In this document: piece after piece, positions 23,699-34,507 of the stretch
Layout of the letters: each line of letters starts with the position of its first letter
How positions within the stretch are numbered: position 1 is the first letter of the stretch
Program-made: the position numbers and the translations under genes
Notes under the pieces: model-generated
Told to the model about the DNA's origin: nothing
Database searches by the model: none
The model's input: the letters and a program-made list of their open reading frames with translations, nothing else
From: Dysidea avara
Taxonomy: Eukaryota; Porifera; Demospongiae; Dictyoceratida; Dysideidae
Length of the DNA: 64,000 bases
Reading direction: 5' to 3'
Assembly (NCBI RefSeq): GCF_963678975.1
Contig: NC_089274.1
Location: forward strand, 32,855,790-32,919,789

Positions 23699-26600
23699 TT
23701 AGTGAGTTTTCTTCCCTGGTTGTGTTGCCTTCAATGTAGTCACTCTCTCAAAATCTGGTACTCCTAAGAACTCCCTAATTTCATTAGCCAAACTCTCATG
23801 AATTCTATGGACACAAATAAAATGAAATCAGATTCTAATGCAGATGGTCATTAAGCTAAGCTACGTACAGTACACACTTAAGACATAGGAATGAGTGATT
23901 TTATACAAAAAGCCAGCTCCTGTGAAAAATTAAATGTATGTACTATGTAATTTAGTTTACTGTACAGCACATGTAGGCTGGATTAATTATCATTTCACAT
24001 AAATAAAGTGTTCTTCAGTAAAATGAAAAAAGTTCACATATGTATATTAATCAGGACTTGATTAAAAAATTGAAGGAACAAAACATGTATGTATAAAACT
24101 CTTGTACTACGTATACTCATTGTACTTTGTGTGGGAGGATCAAAGTGCTGCTGCATGCTGTATTTCCCATATTATTCTGATTAGCTGCATGACTGTTCTG
24201 TATATGTCATAAAGTACAGCATAGATAATAGACACCCCTACCTGGATTGGAAGCACATGTATAGTGCCCATACAAAAGTACGTGACTATCCACGTTTCGC
24301 GCCTGAAGTTTTAAAACACTCTTTCTCACTCGATTCTGTTTACTGTCTGGATACAGCTCGGTTGTTTTAACTGGTAAGTTTAGTAGATTGTTTCTTGGAT
24401 GGCGATTAGCCTACTACTGGTATAGGTGCTTTCTGTATAAAAAGTATTTGCACATGTTTGTGAAAATGACGGGGTGAACAAGTCTAGTTTAAGGCTGATG
24501 CTTATTAGTTACTAGTGCTACGTGTACTGGTATGGGGGTATATTCGCTCCAGTTTAGCCAAGTTCACAAATCTCCTGCTTCTCGTATCAACCTTTCGCAC
24601 TTGTCAAACTTCTAGCTAATACACATCAGTACACCCACTATGAATAGGCCAAACCTTATATTCCATAGTGGTGCACCTACTACTCGCCAATAAGGAAAAC
24701 ATGTTCTTATAAAATCCACTCTGGGTACTGTGTACAGTATGAGGGGCGCGAAGCGCGGATATGTTAGGAGGTGCTTAGAAGTTTCCAATCCAGTATGGGG
24801 TGTCTATTATCTATGAGTACAGTTATGTGGCTAACAAAGTACAATTATGCAGCGCAGTTATGTAAGGAATGTTACGAAAACAGACAGTACGATTGATCAC
24901 ATGCATGACATTGTAAATCACTAAAACTAGCCAGACTAATCCTACCAGGCGGTTCTATGAATAGAAGTAGATTACACGAACACTTACTGATAGTCTGACA
25001 TGAAGCAACAACCCCATGTAGATGGCACGATGGATTACATGCGTGACTGTCAAATGCTAAAACTAGCCAAAATAATCCTACCAGTTTGTTCTACGACTAC
25101 AAATAGACAACTTAATGATAGTCTGATCACCAAAAAATTGAATCAATTTGGGTAATCAAAAAATTGCTCCAAGCAAGACAACCAGGAAGTAAAGCACTGC
25201 CTATGCTTGTGTGTGCAAAAAATACAGCACTTGGGGGTGTTTCGAGGCAAATACAGCACTCGGCTTTGCCTTGTGCTGTATTAGCCTCTCAACATGCCCC
25301 CTCATGTTGTATTTTCCATACACATGTGCAGTGGTGCTTTAACTATAACTTATAGTATGTGGGCAATGTATGATCACACTTGTTTTCTACAAAAAAGCAA
25401 TGATTGTGTTAAACACTATTATAATGCACTCTCTGCAACAGTGCTATATACAGTTTAAGGCACTGGTGATGCCTTTGAACTGCCCATGTGAATGAAGTGG
25501 TACATGCACACCTGTTTCCTTCAGCAACTTGGCACAATGTTTTCCCCATATAACAAAAAATGTTTGCTATGTCTATTTGATCCAGTTGCACACACAGTCC
25601 AATATACATGAGTTATGTGAAGCTGAGGTGTGATAACAGGATACAGTAGCTCTGCAGCATGAAATCAATAACATTTGTATTAGCTAAATTACCACTATTC
25701 TCTTCCTCTGTTTGTACTACACACGCCTTTCCTTCCAAATACTTGCTCATATGGTTACGATAGACATTACATGCAGAACTCGCATTCTCTACAGAATACA
25801 AACATTGGAAATATATTTGCATGTCCAGCACTGTAGATGTTTAAAAAGTATTTCTAGCAAAAATATCCCAGTAATTAAATTAACTTTTACACACTTGTAA
25901 ACAAAAATCACATTACTTCATAACAAGCCTACTGACTTGTACAGGTCATCACCTACCTCTTGTCCTCATATGTACAAGAAGCTGTGAGTGATAAACTGAA
26001 TCCATCAATGAACTTCAAGCATACCTACATATAATACATTTACACTATGCATGTGTACCATATATGAATATACATACACGTACACGTACACACACGCACA
26101 CACACACTACAGGCACATACCTGATGACTAGATCGAGTGTATTTAGACGTGAAGGTTGTAACTTCTACTCCAGCTATTTGTGATAGCTCTGACACAACTA
26201 CAAGACCAAACTACTCGTACATCACATCCACACACTAATGTATTAACACACGTACTTAATTTTCTGTATCCCAAAATAATTCTTTCTACTAGTCTAGCAC
26301 TGCAGAGGGTGACTGTCCCCTTTCTTTTATTCAATATACACTCCTACAAAAATCCATCAGTTACATGTCTGCCTTATGAGTATGCGTGTACCTCGTATTT
26401 CTCCGTTGAAATATATGCAAAATAAATAGCTATGGCTACTATGGAAAACTGCAGCCATTTGTTGACTGCAAAATATATGTAAAATAATGGGATGACATAC
26501 AACAATCTACATACCTGTTGACAGAGCAACAAACCATCCAAACAAGACAATCACTGTGGAGTACATAACATACACGTATTAATAGCGGCAAATGAAATTA

Positions 26601-27265
26601 CTTTCTATGTCAGCTAAATCATGCAACACGATTTACTTGTTATGGCATGTAAATGTGAAGTGTGATACAGTAGTTTTTTATTTTATTTTTTTATTGAGGG
26701 TCAAGAGCGACTGATAATTCCTATAGGAATGCATGACACACATTATAAACTGATCCCATATACAGGTACCAAGAAAGGTTTCTGCAAATCAGTCCAGGTG
26801 CATACAATAACCATATAAGTGTTACAAGGAATCAAATGTAGCACTTGCTCTCACCCATTATTATTATTATTATTATTATTTGTTTTTACTGTGCAGAAAT
26901 CACAAATGATTATAACGCACAGATATAATTACTTAAGTTATTACAAAAATTATCCAGGGAAGGAAAGGGCATGAACTCTAGCTATCTGACATTTTTTAAA
27001 CTGACATAGAATGTGTTGACAATGTATCACCTATCAGACATTACACACAACACACACATGTAGCTACCACATCATATCGCATGTCGTGTGTGGTTCCTAA
27101 TAACATTGCCATGGTATCAGGAATTGTGATACAACTGGCGGATATGACGTGAATGGTGTAATTCGACTCACTTATGAAGACCAGTAGTGATCTAAATGAC
27201 GGGCTTCGTCTGTAGTGCAACAAGAATTCGTTCTGTTCCACCTTTTCCATGTAGCACTTCGCCAT
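23699..27265 (-). CDS. CYBC1: CYBC1/EROS-like ER chaperone of NADPH oxidase, seven exons
   Basis: Exons: 27172-27265, 26515-26553, 26392-26465, 26256-26343, 26121-26188, 25957-26024, 23699-23804. Every junction is GT-AG and phases agree (1,1,0,1,0,2), giving 178 residues; vertebrate CYBC1 is about 187. The N-terminus has LLHYRRSPSFRSLLVFIM, matching the family's basic-Pro/Arg-Ser-LLV start; two hydrophobic segments follow (about residues 27-43 and 48-64), then ILNKRKGTVTL at the position of the family's DKSTGKVVL. The C-terminal half has VCLKFIDGFSLSLT and LANEIREFLGV at the family's LRLATGFS..LT and IAKLITSFLEL. In vertebrates the protein stabilises the NOX2/p22phox heterodimer in the ER; a role with a sponge NOX is inference. 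The last intron is 2.15 kb and holds several repeats; the rest are short. Assigned by hand alignment from memory. Confidence 0.75.
24220..24815. mobile_element. TIR element with 7-bp duplication in the last CYBC1 intron
   Basis: 596 bp with ends CATAGATAATAGACACCCC and, at the right, GGGGTGTCTATTATCTATG; inner GGATTGGAA blocks are mirrored. Flanked by AGTACAG (24213-24219 and 24816-24822). A 7- or 8-bp duplication suggests hAT or Mutator-like; the interior shows no transposase. Confidence 0.8.
24889..25127. repeat. Diverged direct duplication (two units of about 100-110 bp)
   Basis: 24889-25001 and 25027-25127 share CTAAAACTAGCCA, AATCCTACCAG, GGTTCTA/TGTTCTA and TGATAGTCTGA in the same order, with many substitutions. 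Confidence 0.6.
25217..25316. repeat. Hairpin-forming repeat
   Basis: AAAATACAGCACTTGGGGG and GAGGCAAATACAGCAC are mirrored by GTGCTGTATTAGCCTC and CCCCCTCATGTTGTATTTT. A short foldback MITE or a structured intronic segment. Confidence 0.6.
26857..26881. repeat. (ATT)n microsatellite
   Basis: Eight uninterrupted ATT units within the first CYBC1 intron. Confidence 0.95.
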
Positions 27266-27403
27266 CGTCTGAAAGTTCACGTGGGCGTTTAATAAATAAT
27301 GCGCTTTTATTAGAATTGCTGAAATTGGACTTTTAGGGGGCACGTGGTACGTCTCAAGTGTTAATTTTGTCACCTCTTTTGCTTTTGTCACGAAATACTC
27401 ATC
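27266..27403. promoter_or_regulatory. Shared promoter region, CYBC1 / GMPPB
   Basis: 138 bp separate the two divergent start codons. It holds GGGGGCACGTGGTACG, with an E-box CACGTG, and a second ACGTG further left. Shared control is inferred from spacing only. Confidence 0.5.
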
Positions 27404-28486
27404 ATGAAAGCGTTGGTGTTAGTTGGAGGATTCGGGACACGTCTTCGTCCACTGACATTGTCAAAACCCAAGCCACTGGTGGAATTCGCGAACAAGTCTA
27501 TCCTTCTCCACCAAGTCGAGGCACTGGTTGCCGCAGGAGTCAAACACATCATCCTAGCTGTTAGTTATCGTGCGGAAATGTTAGAAGAAGAAATGAAAGC
27601 ACAAGCAGATCGATTAGGAATTAAAATAACCACTTCTCTTGAGGAGGACCCACTGGGTACCGCAGGACCGTTAGCTCTTGCAAAGGAAGCCCTAACATGT
27701 GACTCTGAGCCTTTCTTTGTGTTAAATAGTGATGTTATCTGTAATTATCCATTTCAAAAGTTACTGGAATTCCATAAATCACACGGCAAAGAAGGTACGA
27801 TTGTTGTTACTAAGGTAGACGAGCCTTCAAAGTATGGTGTTGTTGTGTTTGACGAAGGCACGGGAAAGATTGAAAAATTTGTTGAGAAGCCAAAGGTTTT
27901 TGTATCAAACAAAATCAATGCAGGCATGTACATTTTTAATATTGACATTCTAAAGCGCATCAAACTTCAACCAACGTCCATTGAAAAAGAGGTGTTCCCC
28001 TTTATGTCTAAAGATGGAGAACTGTTTGCATTTTCTCTTGAAGGATTTTGGATGGATATTGGACAGCCAAAAGATTTCCTCGTTGGTATGTGTCTCTATT
28101 TAACATCAGTTCAAGCCAGCAATGAACTTGTGCTGGAGAAAGGTCCTCATATTGTGGGAAATGTACTGAAACACCCCTCTGCAAAGATCGGTGAAAACTG
28201 CCGTATTGGACCGAATGTTGTTATCGGCCCCAACGTAGTCATCGAGAATGGCGTGTGTATTTCGCGCACGACATTGCTTGCTGGTGCACGAGTCAAATCA
28301 CATACTTGGATCAAGTCATGTATTGTTGGCTGGCGATCGGTTGTAGGTCAATGGGTTCGTATTGAGAATGTATCTGTCCTAGGAGAAGATGTACAAGTAC
28401 AAGATGAGCTGTATCTAAATGGAGCACTGGTGCTGCCTCATAAGAATATCTCAACTTCTGTAACTGAACCAAAAGTTATTATGTAG
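27404..28486 (+). CDS. GMPPB: Mannose-1-phosphate guanylyltransferase, catalytic subunit beta
   Basis: A 360-residue intronless ORF, the same length as vertebrate GMPPB. It makes GDP-mannose from mannose-1-phosphate and GTP in the cytosol, feeding N-glycans, O-mannose and GPI anchors. The N-terminal nucleotidyltransferase signature [19 protein letters not shown] (about residues 8-26) includes the GTP-binding loop and the catalytic Arg/Lys; GTAGPLALA and [11 protein letters not shown] follow, the latter with the metal-binding Asp. FVEKPKVF and NAGMYIFN mark the sugar site. The C-terminal third is a left-handed beta helix of hexapeptide repeats ([20 protein letters not shown]) ending in PKVIM. 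The start is the first ATG, and the G-rich loop begins a few residues in. Nothing is missing. Confidence 0.97.
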   Translation: MKALVLVGGFGTRLRPLTLSKPKPLVEFANKSILLHQVEALVAAGVKHIILAVSYRAEMLEEEMKAQADRLGIKITTSLEEDPLGTAGPLALAKEALTCDSEPFFVLNSDVICNYPFQKLLEFHKSHGKEGTIVVTKVDEPSKYGVVVFDEGTGKIEKFVEKPKVFVSNKINAGMYIFNIDILKRIKLQPTSIEKEVFPFMSKDGELFAFSLEGFWMDIGQPKDFLVGMCLYLTSVQASNELVLEKGPHIVGNVLKHPSAKIGENCRIGPNVVIGPNVVIENGVCISRTTLLAGARVKSHTWIKSCIVGWRSVVGQWVRIENVSVLGEDVQVQDELYLNGALVLPHKNISTSVTEPKVIM

Positions 28487-28629
28487 ATTTTTAAATTAAC
28501 AGTAGAAATTTAAAATATTTAAGAGTTGTAGAAATTTGCGCGTTATTTCTAAAGTGTATTTTATTTCTTGTCCGGTTTTGTTTTAGCGAGTTCTTTTGTC
28601 TGCTGCTATACTGAGCCCATTCGCAAGAA

Positions 28630-30009
28630 ATGGTTAGCCTGCCGACTGCTGAACAAACCGGGATCGGAGAAGAAGCCACGCAGGAGGCGAACAAGGCGGT
28701 GCAAAGTTTACTTTTACAACAAGATGGCGCCAAGAGGAAAAGAAAGCCCTACCGCAGATTTAGTGAGACAGATCGCGCTACTATCGGGAAGTACGCAGCA
28801 GAACACGGCAACGCTGAAGCTATGAAACGATTTAAAACAGAATTTCCAGAACTGCCAGAAAGCACGGTGAGATCCTTCAAGATCAAGTACAAAGATGCGC
28901 TAGAATCCGGAGCATCCTCTATAGATAAGATACCATCTAAGCGAAGAGGTAGACCCCAATTACTGGGGGAATATGATGCTCAAGTGCAGCAGTTTGTGAA
29001 GGTATTACATAAGGGTGGTACCTCAGTCACTCCCCAAGTTGTGATTGCTGCAGCAGAAGGCATCATCTCTGCTAAGGACAAGAACCTCCTTGCTACCAAT
29101 GGTGGTAGTATACAGCTGTCTCGAACATGGGCTGTGTCTCTCATGAAGCGGGTAGGCCTTAGGAAGAGGAAAGGCAAAGATGGCGAGTACAGTGGTATAC
29201 CTAGTATACCGACAACAGAAGATCTGTCAGTCATCGATCAAATCTCAACCGCCGTGACAACAAATAATATCCCCATGGAACTAATAATTAGTTGGGAACA
29301 GTTTGATATGTCACTGATTCCAGATGGTTATGGCAATGACACTGATAGTAGCCTTGCTTGTGGAAACAATTCTTCAACTGTTGTAGTGATGGCTGTGACA
29401 ATGTCTGGGAACCTGTTACCATTCCAACTGGTATATGATGCCGATGTTCCTCCAAGGCCAGGTGATGAGAGTCTTGCTGATGTTTCACCAATCACGAACC
29501 CAAATGATTTCAATATTTATCAACGTAATCCAGCCAACATTTCTGATAAGGAGAGCATTCTCAGTTTCTTAGCCAAAATCATTCTGCCTTACGTAGAGAG
29601 AGTACGATCAAACTTAGGATTATTAGCCACCCAACCAGCCATCCTGATACATCGCCCATTATTGGATGAAAAAACTGACATTGAGACACTTCTGCAAGAC
29701 AATGGTATTATATCCATTGAACTGGACAGTAGTTGTACAGATTGCGATATCACCTTTCCTATCTACCAATCTGTTGAAGAGCATTTGTCTGCAAAATTCA
29801 AGGAGTGGTACTCGGGTGAGGTCCAGCAGCAACTTAATATGGGCAAAAGGGTTCAAGATATCTCTGTTGATCTAAACTATAACCGACTGAAGCAGCTACA
29901 AGCAGACTGGCTGGGATCTGCATACCAACACCTCTCCATGAACCCAGCCATTGTGGTCAGTGGGTTTGAGAAAGCCGGTATCATCAGCAACAATAGTACT
30001 AGCACTTAA
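28630..30009 (+). CDS. Domesticated pogo/Tigger-like (DDE_1) transposase-derived protein
   Basis: A 459-residue intronless ORF. A basic N-terminus (KRKRKPYRRFSETDRATIG) leads into a Psq-type helix-turn-helix (AMKRFKTEFPELPESTVRSF), followed by a CENPB-type HTH region (RRGRPQLLGEYDAQVQQFV to RTWAVSLMKRVGLRKRKGK) and a DDE_1 fold (ELIISWEQFDMSLIPDG; MSGNLLPFQLVYDADVPP; FLAKIILPYVERVRSNLGL; SAKFKEWYSGEVQQQL). The active-site Asp positions are altered: the first motif, normally N-x-D-Q-T, reads SWEQFD; the second, normally in a D-V-F-K/R-G context, reads ILIHRPLLDEK; the third region keeps CTD but not the LQPLD context. Together with an intact frame and no flanking inverted ends, this suggests a recruited DNA-binding protein rather than a live transposon. 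It lies 143 bp after GMPPB and converges on MAP10. Its target is unknown. Confidence 0.75.
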   Translation: MVSLPTAEQTGIGEEATQEANKAVQSLLLQQDGAKRKRKPYRRFSETDRATIGKYAAEHGNAEAMKRFKTEFPELPESTVRSFKIKYKDALESGASSIDKIPSKRRGRPQLLGEYDAQVQQFVKVLHKGGTSVTPQVVIAAAEGIISAKDKNLLATNGGSIQLSRTWAVSLMKRVGLRKRKGKDGEYSGIPSIPTTEDLSVIDQISTAVTTNNIPMELIISWEQFDMSLIPDGYGNDTDSSLACGNNSSTVVVMAVTMSGNLLPFQLVYDADVPPRPGDESLADVSPITNPNDFNIYQRNPANISDKESILSFLAKIILPYVERVRSNLGLLATQPAILIHRPLLDEKTDIETLLQDNGIISIELDSSCTDCDITFPIYQSVEEHLSAKFKEWYSGEVQQQLNMGKRVQDISVDLNYNRLKQLQADWLGSAYQHLSMNPAIVVSGFEKAGIISNNSTST

Positions 30010-30149
30010 CATTATACACATACAATGAACAAGTAAGTAATTTCATTATGACATAATTTATTAGTGTTTTTCACTTGTATACTTTTACAAACATACATAC
30101 ACTGCACAAATGATAAATTTTGTTAAATCTCTTGATAATATTTCGGTAG

Positions 30150-32177
30150 TCATGAATTAGTACTATACGTTGATGATGGTGATCCGTCAGAACTATGGTC
30201 ACTATCATCCTCAAAGTCATCTTTATACTGAACACTGTCACTAGCCTTACTACTGGTTGGGGAACATGGTGTAGTGTTGCTGGTTGTATGGTTTGTATTG
30301 TCTGTTGAGATTGTATCAAGTGGTACAGCAGATGATGGTCGGTCCTTAGCTGACTGGCATCTGGATAGAGCAGCCTTCAAGTGTTTAGTGCTAAACATCA
30401 GGTTTGATATACGTGACTGGTTCAGGGGGTCCTCAGAATTAGTAGACAATGATAAGTTACTGTAACTCTGCAGTTCAGCAGGCGTTGCTATATTCAAGTG
30501 GTCGGGTTGTGAAGCAGGTGCTGAGGGTACAGCAGAAACCATGGGCGTTACTGATGGTGTAACTGACTTGACCGTTAACAAAGCAGTAACAGTATCATTT
30601 TGAGATATGATAGGTGCAGGTGACTTAACAGGTAACGACGACAAAGCATGAGTGTCATCTTGTGACATAGTAATGGAGTCTTTATGTTGCAAGCCTACAC
30701 TAGTTGTGGATGGGATCTTTGTTAGTGTAGGCATATGTATATCAAGGTTTAGTTTAGAACGGTCACCAGTGTGTTCCATAGAAGTATTAATAAAGAATTG
30801 TTCACTAATTTGACTAACTGGCTCAGTTTGATGCTCATCATCTTGGTTAAGTGATGGTGGATCAACACGTGTTTGCGGCAGTGGCTTTGGTGACTTGGCT
30901 TTAACTTTTTTCACCTTTTTTTCACTCAATACTGAAGAAACTGTTCTGTTTCTTGGTGAGTACAACTTGTAGTGTCTACCAGGTGAGTAACCATGCTTTA
31001 CAGGTGAGGTTTTAGGTGAATGTGACTTGGGTGATTTGGTACAACATTCTCTAATAAACTTCTTTCTTGTTTTACCCGATTTCTTGGCCACAGGTTTACT
31101 CGGAGCAGGCTGTGTATCTTCAATATTACTTATTTCTTTAGTCTGCACATAAGCATCGTTACATTCCTGTGTCGTAGGCTGGATACTTTTTGATCCCAAA
31201 AACTGCTCCATAACAGAAAGCTCTTTCATAAGAGCTCGTAGTACAGAAAATTCATGGCCTTTATTAATACCATGTGTGTTGTTTTCCAGATCAGCTGGTA
31301 TTAAAGAAGGCTGACCACAGGAGGGTAACAGTACGTCACGATACTGGTCCCCATTCCAGTATTCTCTCCTTGGTTCACTATGAACATAACCATTAGGCCA
31401 CACAACCTCAAGTATGTCTTGACTAGGTTTGGGTTCAGTCACTGCATGTGGCTCAGTTTGTTCATTAGTTTTGTCACTGAGATTATCACTGGTAGAGGTA
31501 TAGAACAAAGGAGGTGGACATACAGTATGTAACTCAGTTGACTTAGACACTGGATCCTCTGTTGTAACTTTTGAACATTTACTAGAAGGTGTTGCCTTCA
31601 TTTGTTTTGGTTTGTTTGCATCTTTCGGTTGCTGTACATTAGTAGCTCCTGTCATCAAAGAATCACTAAGTGAGTTACATTGATGTACACGTCTTAGTTT
31701 ATAAGATAACTGTATCATTGCCACCTTAGTACCATCACTATTACACAGTTCATATATCTGCTTCAATTTACTGACTGGAACAATCGATGATTTCTGTTCC
31801 AAATGGGGAACTAAAATCTCAACACAAGTCTTCCCCAAATTCTTAGCTGGCAGGTACCAAGTGTCTTTTAACGTAACAATTAGAGGGAAGTATAGCTTTT
31901 GAGTCTCTTCTCTTGACAGTTTAAATGAACAAGACTTTCCCTTCTTGAAAACTATACGACTTTGTGAGTCCTTGAAACAAATCTTATTCACTATAACTGA
32001 TGGGGGATAGGTTTGAAATTTCTCTTTGAGTCTTTGCTGTTTCTCCGGTGGAATATAACTAACAGTTAAAGAAGGGAAGTTGTGTAGTTTGAGGTTTACA
32101 GTTGGGAACAACCACGTTTCATCCTGAACAGGTAGTACATACCCAACCATGATGTCCAGTGTAAAAAAGTCATTCAT
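30150..32177 (-). CDS. MAP10: Microtubule-associated protein 10-like
   Basis: A 675-residue intronless ORF. The first 170 residues match the conserved N-terminal C2-like region of MAP10: FTLDIMVGYVL at the start, LKLHNFPSLTV, then FKKGKSCSFKLSREE where the family has FGRGKSCLFRL, and a closing IQLSYKLRRV. About residue 220 is CPPPLFYTSTS, matching the family's CPPPLYYTN, and LRALMKELSVMEQFLG lies near 330. The rest is low-complexity Ser/Lys/Pro (TSPVKHGYSPGRH, KVKKVKAKSPKPL), likely disordered and basic, as expected for microtubule binding. MAP10 binds microtubules and the spindle midzone in human cells and is needed for cytokinesis; the same role here is inference. Shorter than the vertebrate protein (about 900). 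The C-terminus is acidic-Ser (DDFEDDSDHSSDGSPSS). Confidence 0.8.
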   Translation of the reverse strand: MNDFFTLDIMVGYVLPVQDETWLFPTVNLKLHNFPSLTVSYIPPEKQQRLKEKFQTYPPSVIVNKICFKDSQSRIVFKKGKSCSFKLSREETQKLYFPLIVTLKDTWYLPAKNLGKTCVEILVPHLEQKSSIVPVSKLKQIYELCNSDGTKVAMIQLSYKLRRVHQCNSLSDSLMTGATNVQQPKDANKPKQMKATPSSKCSKVTTEDPVSKSTELHTVCPPPLFYTSTSDNLSDKTNEQTEPHAVTEPKPSQDILEVVWPNGYVHSEPRREYWNGDQYRDVLLPSCGQPSLIPADLENNTHGINKGHEFSVLRALMKELSVMEQFLGSKSIQPTTQECNDAYVQTKEISNIEDTQPAPSKPVAKKSGKTRKKFIRECCTKSPKSHSPKTSPVKHGYSPGRHYKLYSPRNRTVSSVLSEKKVKKVKAKSPKPLPQTRVDPPSLNQDDEHQTEPVSQISEQFFINTSMEHTGDRSKLNLDIHMPTLTKIPSTTSVGLQHKDSITMSQDDTHALSSLPVKSPAPIISQNDTVTALLTVKSVTPSVTPMVSAVPSAPASQPDHLNIATPAELQSYSNLSLSTNSEDPLNQSRISNLMFSTKHLKAALSRCQSAKDRPSSAVPLDTISTDNTNHTTSNTTPCSPTSSKASDSVQYKDDFEDDSDHSSDGSPSSTYSTNS

Positions 32178-33057
32178 TGTATTCTACTGCTGCCATGGGA
32201 GCTGAACATGAACACAAAAAGTATACACACTTTTAACACTTGCTTTTACAATTGACTGATAGCTACACAACTAACAAAGCAACATATACATAAGCATGAG
32301 ACCTGATAAGCACAAAAAGGTAAGTTGTTCTTAGTATGTATTGTAGCGAAAACCTTAGAATACACACATTCTCTAAATTAGTAACTGTTGTATTAGACTT
32401 TAATTGTCTGTCAGTCTAATATACTACCCCTCACTTCCATACAAGTAGTCACTTATGGAAAACAGATAGCCTTGCTCTTGAAAACACTCAATTAAAATTT
32501 ATACTAGCTATGTAACATAACATTTTGATTCACAGTTGCTTGCAAATATAACAAAGCAACATAGATACAAGTCAGGTAAACATGAAACCTGACAAGCACA
32601 AAAAGGTATGATACATAACAAACTGTTATACGGAAAACCTTAGAATACATTTTAAATCGGTGACTGCTGTATTAGATACAGTAGTTGGTACTTGATTCTC
32701 AGAGGCAAGAATTTTCATGTTACATATGGCCTACTATAGTGGCTGGTTGAGCCACATGTAAGCACTCACTCACCACATGTCGCTAATGTTGTGAAGTACT
32801 AGCCTTCATTTCATGCACTGCATTATATCCAAATTCTATGCCTTAACTCCAGATAGGAGACTAACCATTATAGGGAACACTTTAGCATGTTGTAAATTAT
32901 TGTATACCACATATCACATGATTGGTCTAACCTTGCTGGCCATGATGGAACGCTTTGAGGAATACAGTACGGATGTTCATACATCTGGTTAGTCATTATA
33001 TACTGATTAGAATGGCTAGCTGCTAGGTACAGAATAAATTTTGTTTTCTGTTGAGAC

Positions 33058-33180
33058 CAGATTAGGAACAACACCCTAGGATTAGGAACAGTACCCCCCC
33101 AGGATTAAGAACAATGCTCCTAGAATTAGGAGCAGCGCCCCTAGGATTAGGGACTTTAGGGTTAGGATTAGGCAACCGTT
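33058..33180. repeat. Degenerate tandem repeat with telomere-like core
   Basis: About four imperfect units of 27-30 bp built on AGGATTAGGAACA.(A/T)..CCCCCT. The right end reads TTTAGGGTTAGGATTAGG, a short interstitial TTAGGG-like stretch at about 33156-33174. Confidence 0.65.
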
Positions 33181-33306
33181 TAGAAGTCAATTTAGTGTTT
33201 TAGGGAGGGTAAGTAAAGCTAGAGGGCCCTTTCCCTTGCATTGTCTTTGTTAGCGCTAGATTTTTATAGCTATAATTACTCACATGAGTGGTGATGATAG
33301 TGAAGC

Positions 33307-33591
33307 CAAGGGGGTGGCACTCCAATATACCCTGTACTCCAATCTTCGTCATCGGTCAAACTTGAAAAATAAGCCTTGACCCTTGACTTACACTAAAATC
33401 CACGCTTGACTCTTGACCAAATTCTTGAATATTTTCGTAAAATTACAGTTATGTTGTATCAATTGTGGTGCACACTTTACAAACGAAGCTTGTCTTTTGA
33501 CCTACTGCAAATTTCTTGCTTGACTTTTGACTTTCATTTTGACCGAGGACGAAGATCAGAGTACAGGATATATTGGAGTGCCATCCCCTTG
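33307..33591. mobile_element. MITE with 6-bp duplication (family D)
   Basis: 285 bp with ends CAAGGGGGTGGCACTCCAAT and, at the right, ATTGGAGTGCCATCCCCTTG, and inner TCTTCGTCATCGGTCAAA against TTTTGACCGAGGACGAAGA. Flanked by TGAAGC (33301-33306, 33592-33597). It has inserted at the 5' edge of a tRNA-like SINE. Confidence 0.82.
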
Positions 33592-33670
33592 TGAAGCAGT
33601 AGTGCATGAGATTTATGGTCAAGGGTTGCTGGTTCGATTCTAGATCTACTTAGGTCAGTCTTTTTTTTGT
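33592..33670 (+). repeat. tRNA-derived SINE head
   Basis: A box TAGTGCATGAG at 33600-33610 and B box GGTTCGATTCT at 33631-33641 match the Pol III consensus; an oligo-T run at 33661-33668 would stop the transcript. The A-B spacing (20 bp) is short and there is no cloverleaf, so it is not a functional tRNA. A related body appears to continue to about 33760. Confidence 0.6.
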
Positions 33671-34507
33671 TTGAGACTTTTTCAGCCACTTTTTTCTAAG
33701 GTCACCACAGCATAAAAACGCTTGTACCTTGAGCTCGAGGAGCTGTCACACTAGAGATGAACTAATTTTTGGACTGAAGCTGTGCATGGACATGAAAGGC
33801 TTTTTATATCTGTTCTATACAAGTAAAACATAGTCTAGGTTATATGATTCAGTATCAATTTAGTATCATTCAGCCTTCAGGAAACCTCGCAGGAAACAAG
33901 AGTCTTAATATAAGCTCGAATATATAAAGCTGTGGCCACATTTTAGTATAATACACGAAAACAACTAAACAATTAATGTGCAAACTTACAATTTATACAG
34001 CAACTTCGCCACCAGTTCTTTCAACATGGTTCTTCCAACAAACAAGTAGGAGTACTTTACTTAGCAATATACAGGTGCGCATTGTTTAGAGTGCAATGTT
34101 TGGTTCGAGGGGATTTCCGTCGCGGTTTTCTGAATCGAACGGGCGGAATCGAAGCAACGCTAGTTGGTGTCAAACAAGAATGCTGGTGAAAAGATTGATG
34201 CCTCGATTAATGCACGGCTCAATGCCGAGCTCGATGCAAAGAGTAAGTTAAATCATAATATTTATTGCTCGTTAAATATTCCGAGGCGAGTTCCGAGGTT
34301 TAACGGGTGCGGCCACAACGAGGGCCACAAGCATTAATTAGGCCACTCCAAATAAATTCTCTGTTTCCCGTCTAAAGGCATATTTGTATGCGGGCGGGTG
34401 GGCGGTCAATTTCCATAATAGAATATTGGCAGCTTTTCAAGCCGCTATACATAAAAAAGCTGCATAAAAAGTAACTTTTCTCTTAAGCGTCTGTCTTCAG
34501 TAGTACA

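Noticed and set aside
27041-27391. 116-codon minus ORF
   Set aside because: Only 27172-27265 inside it is coding (CYBC1 exon 1, starting at an internal Met); the upstream and downstream parts are promoter and intron.
33600-33668. Possible tRNA gene
   Set aside because: A and B boxes are present but too close together and no cloverleaf can be drawn; called a SINE head.
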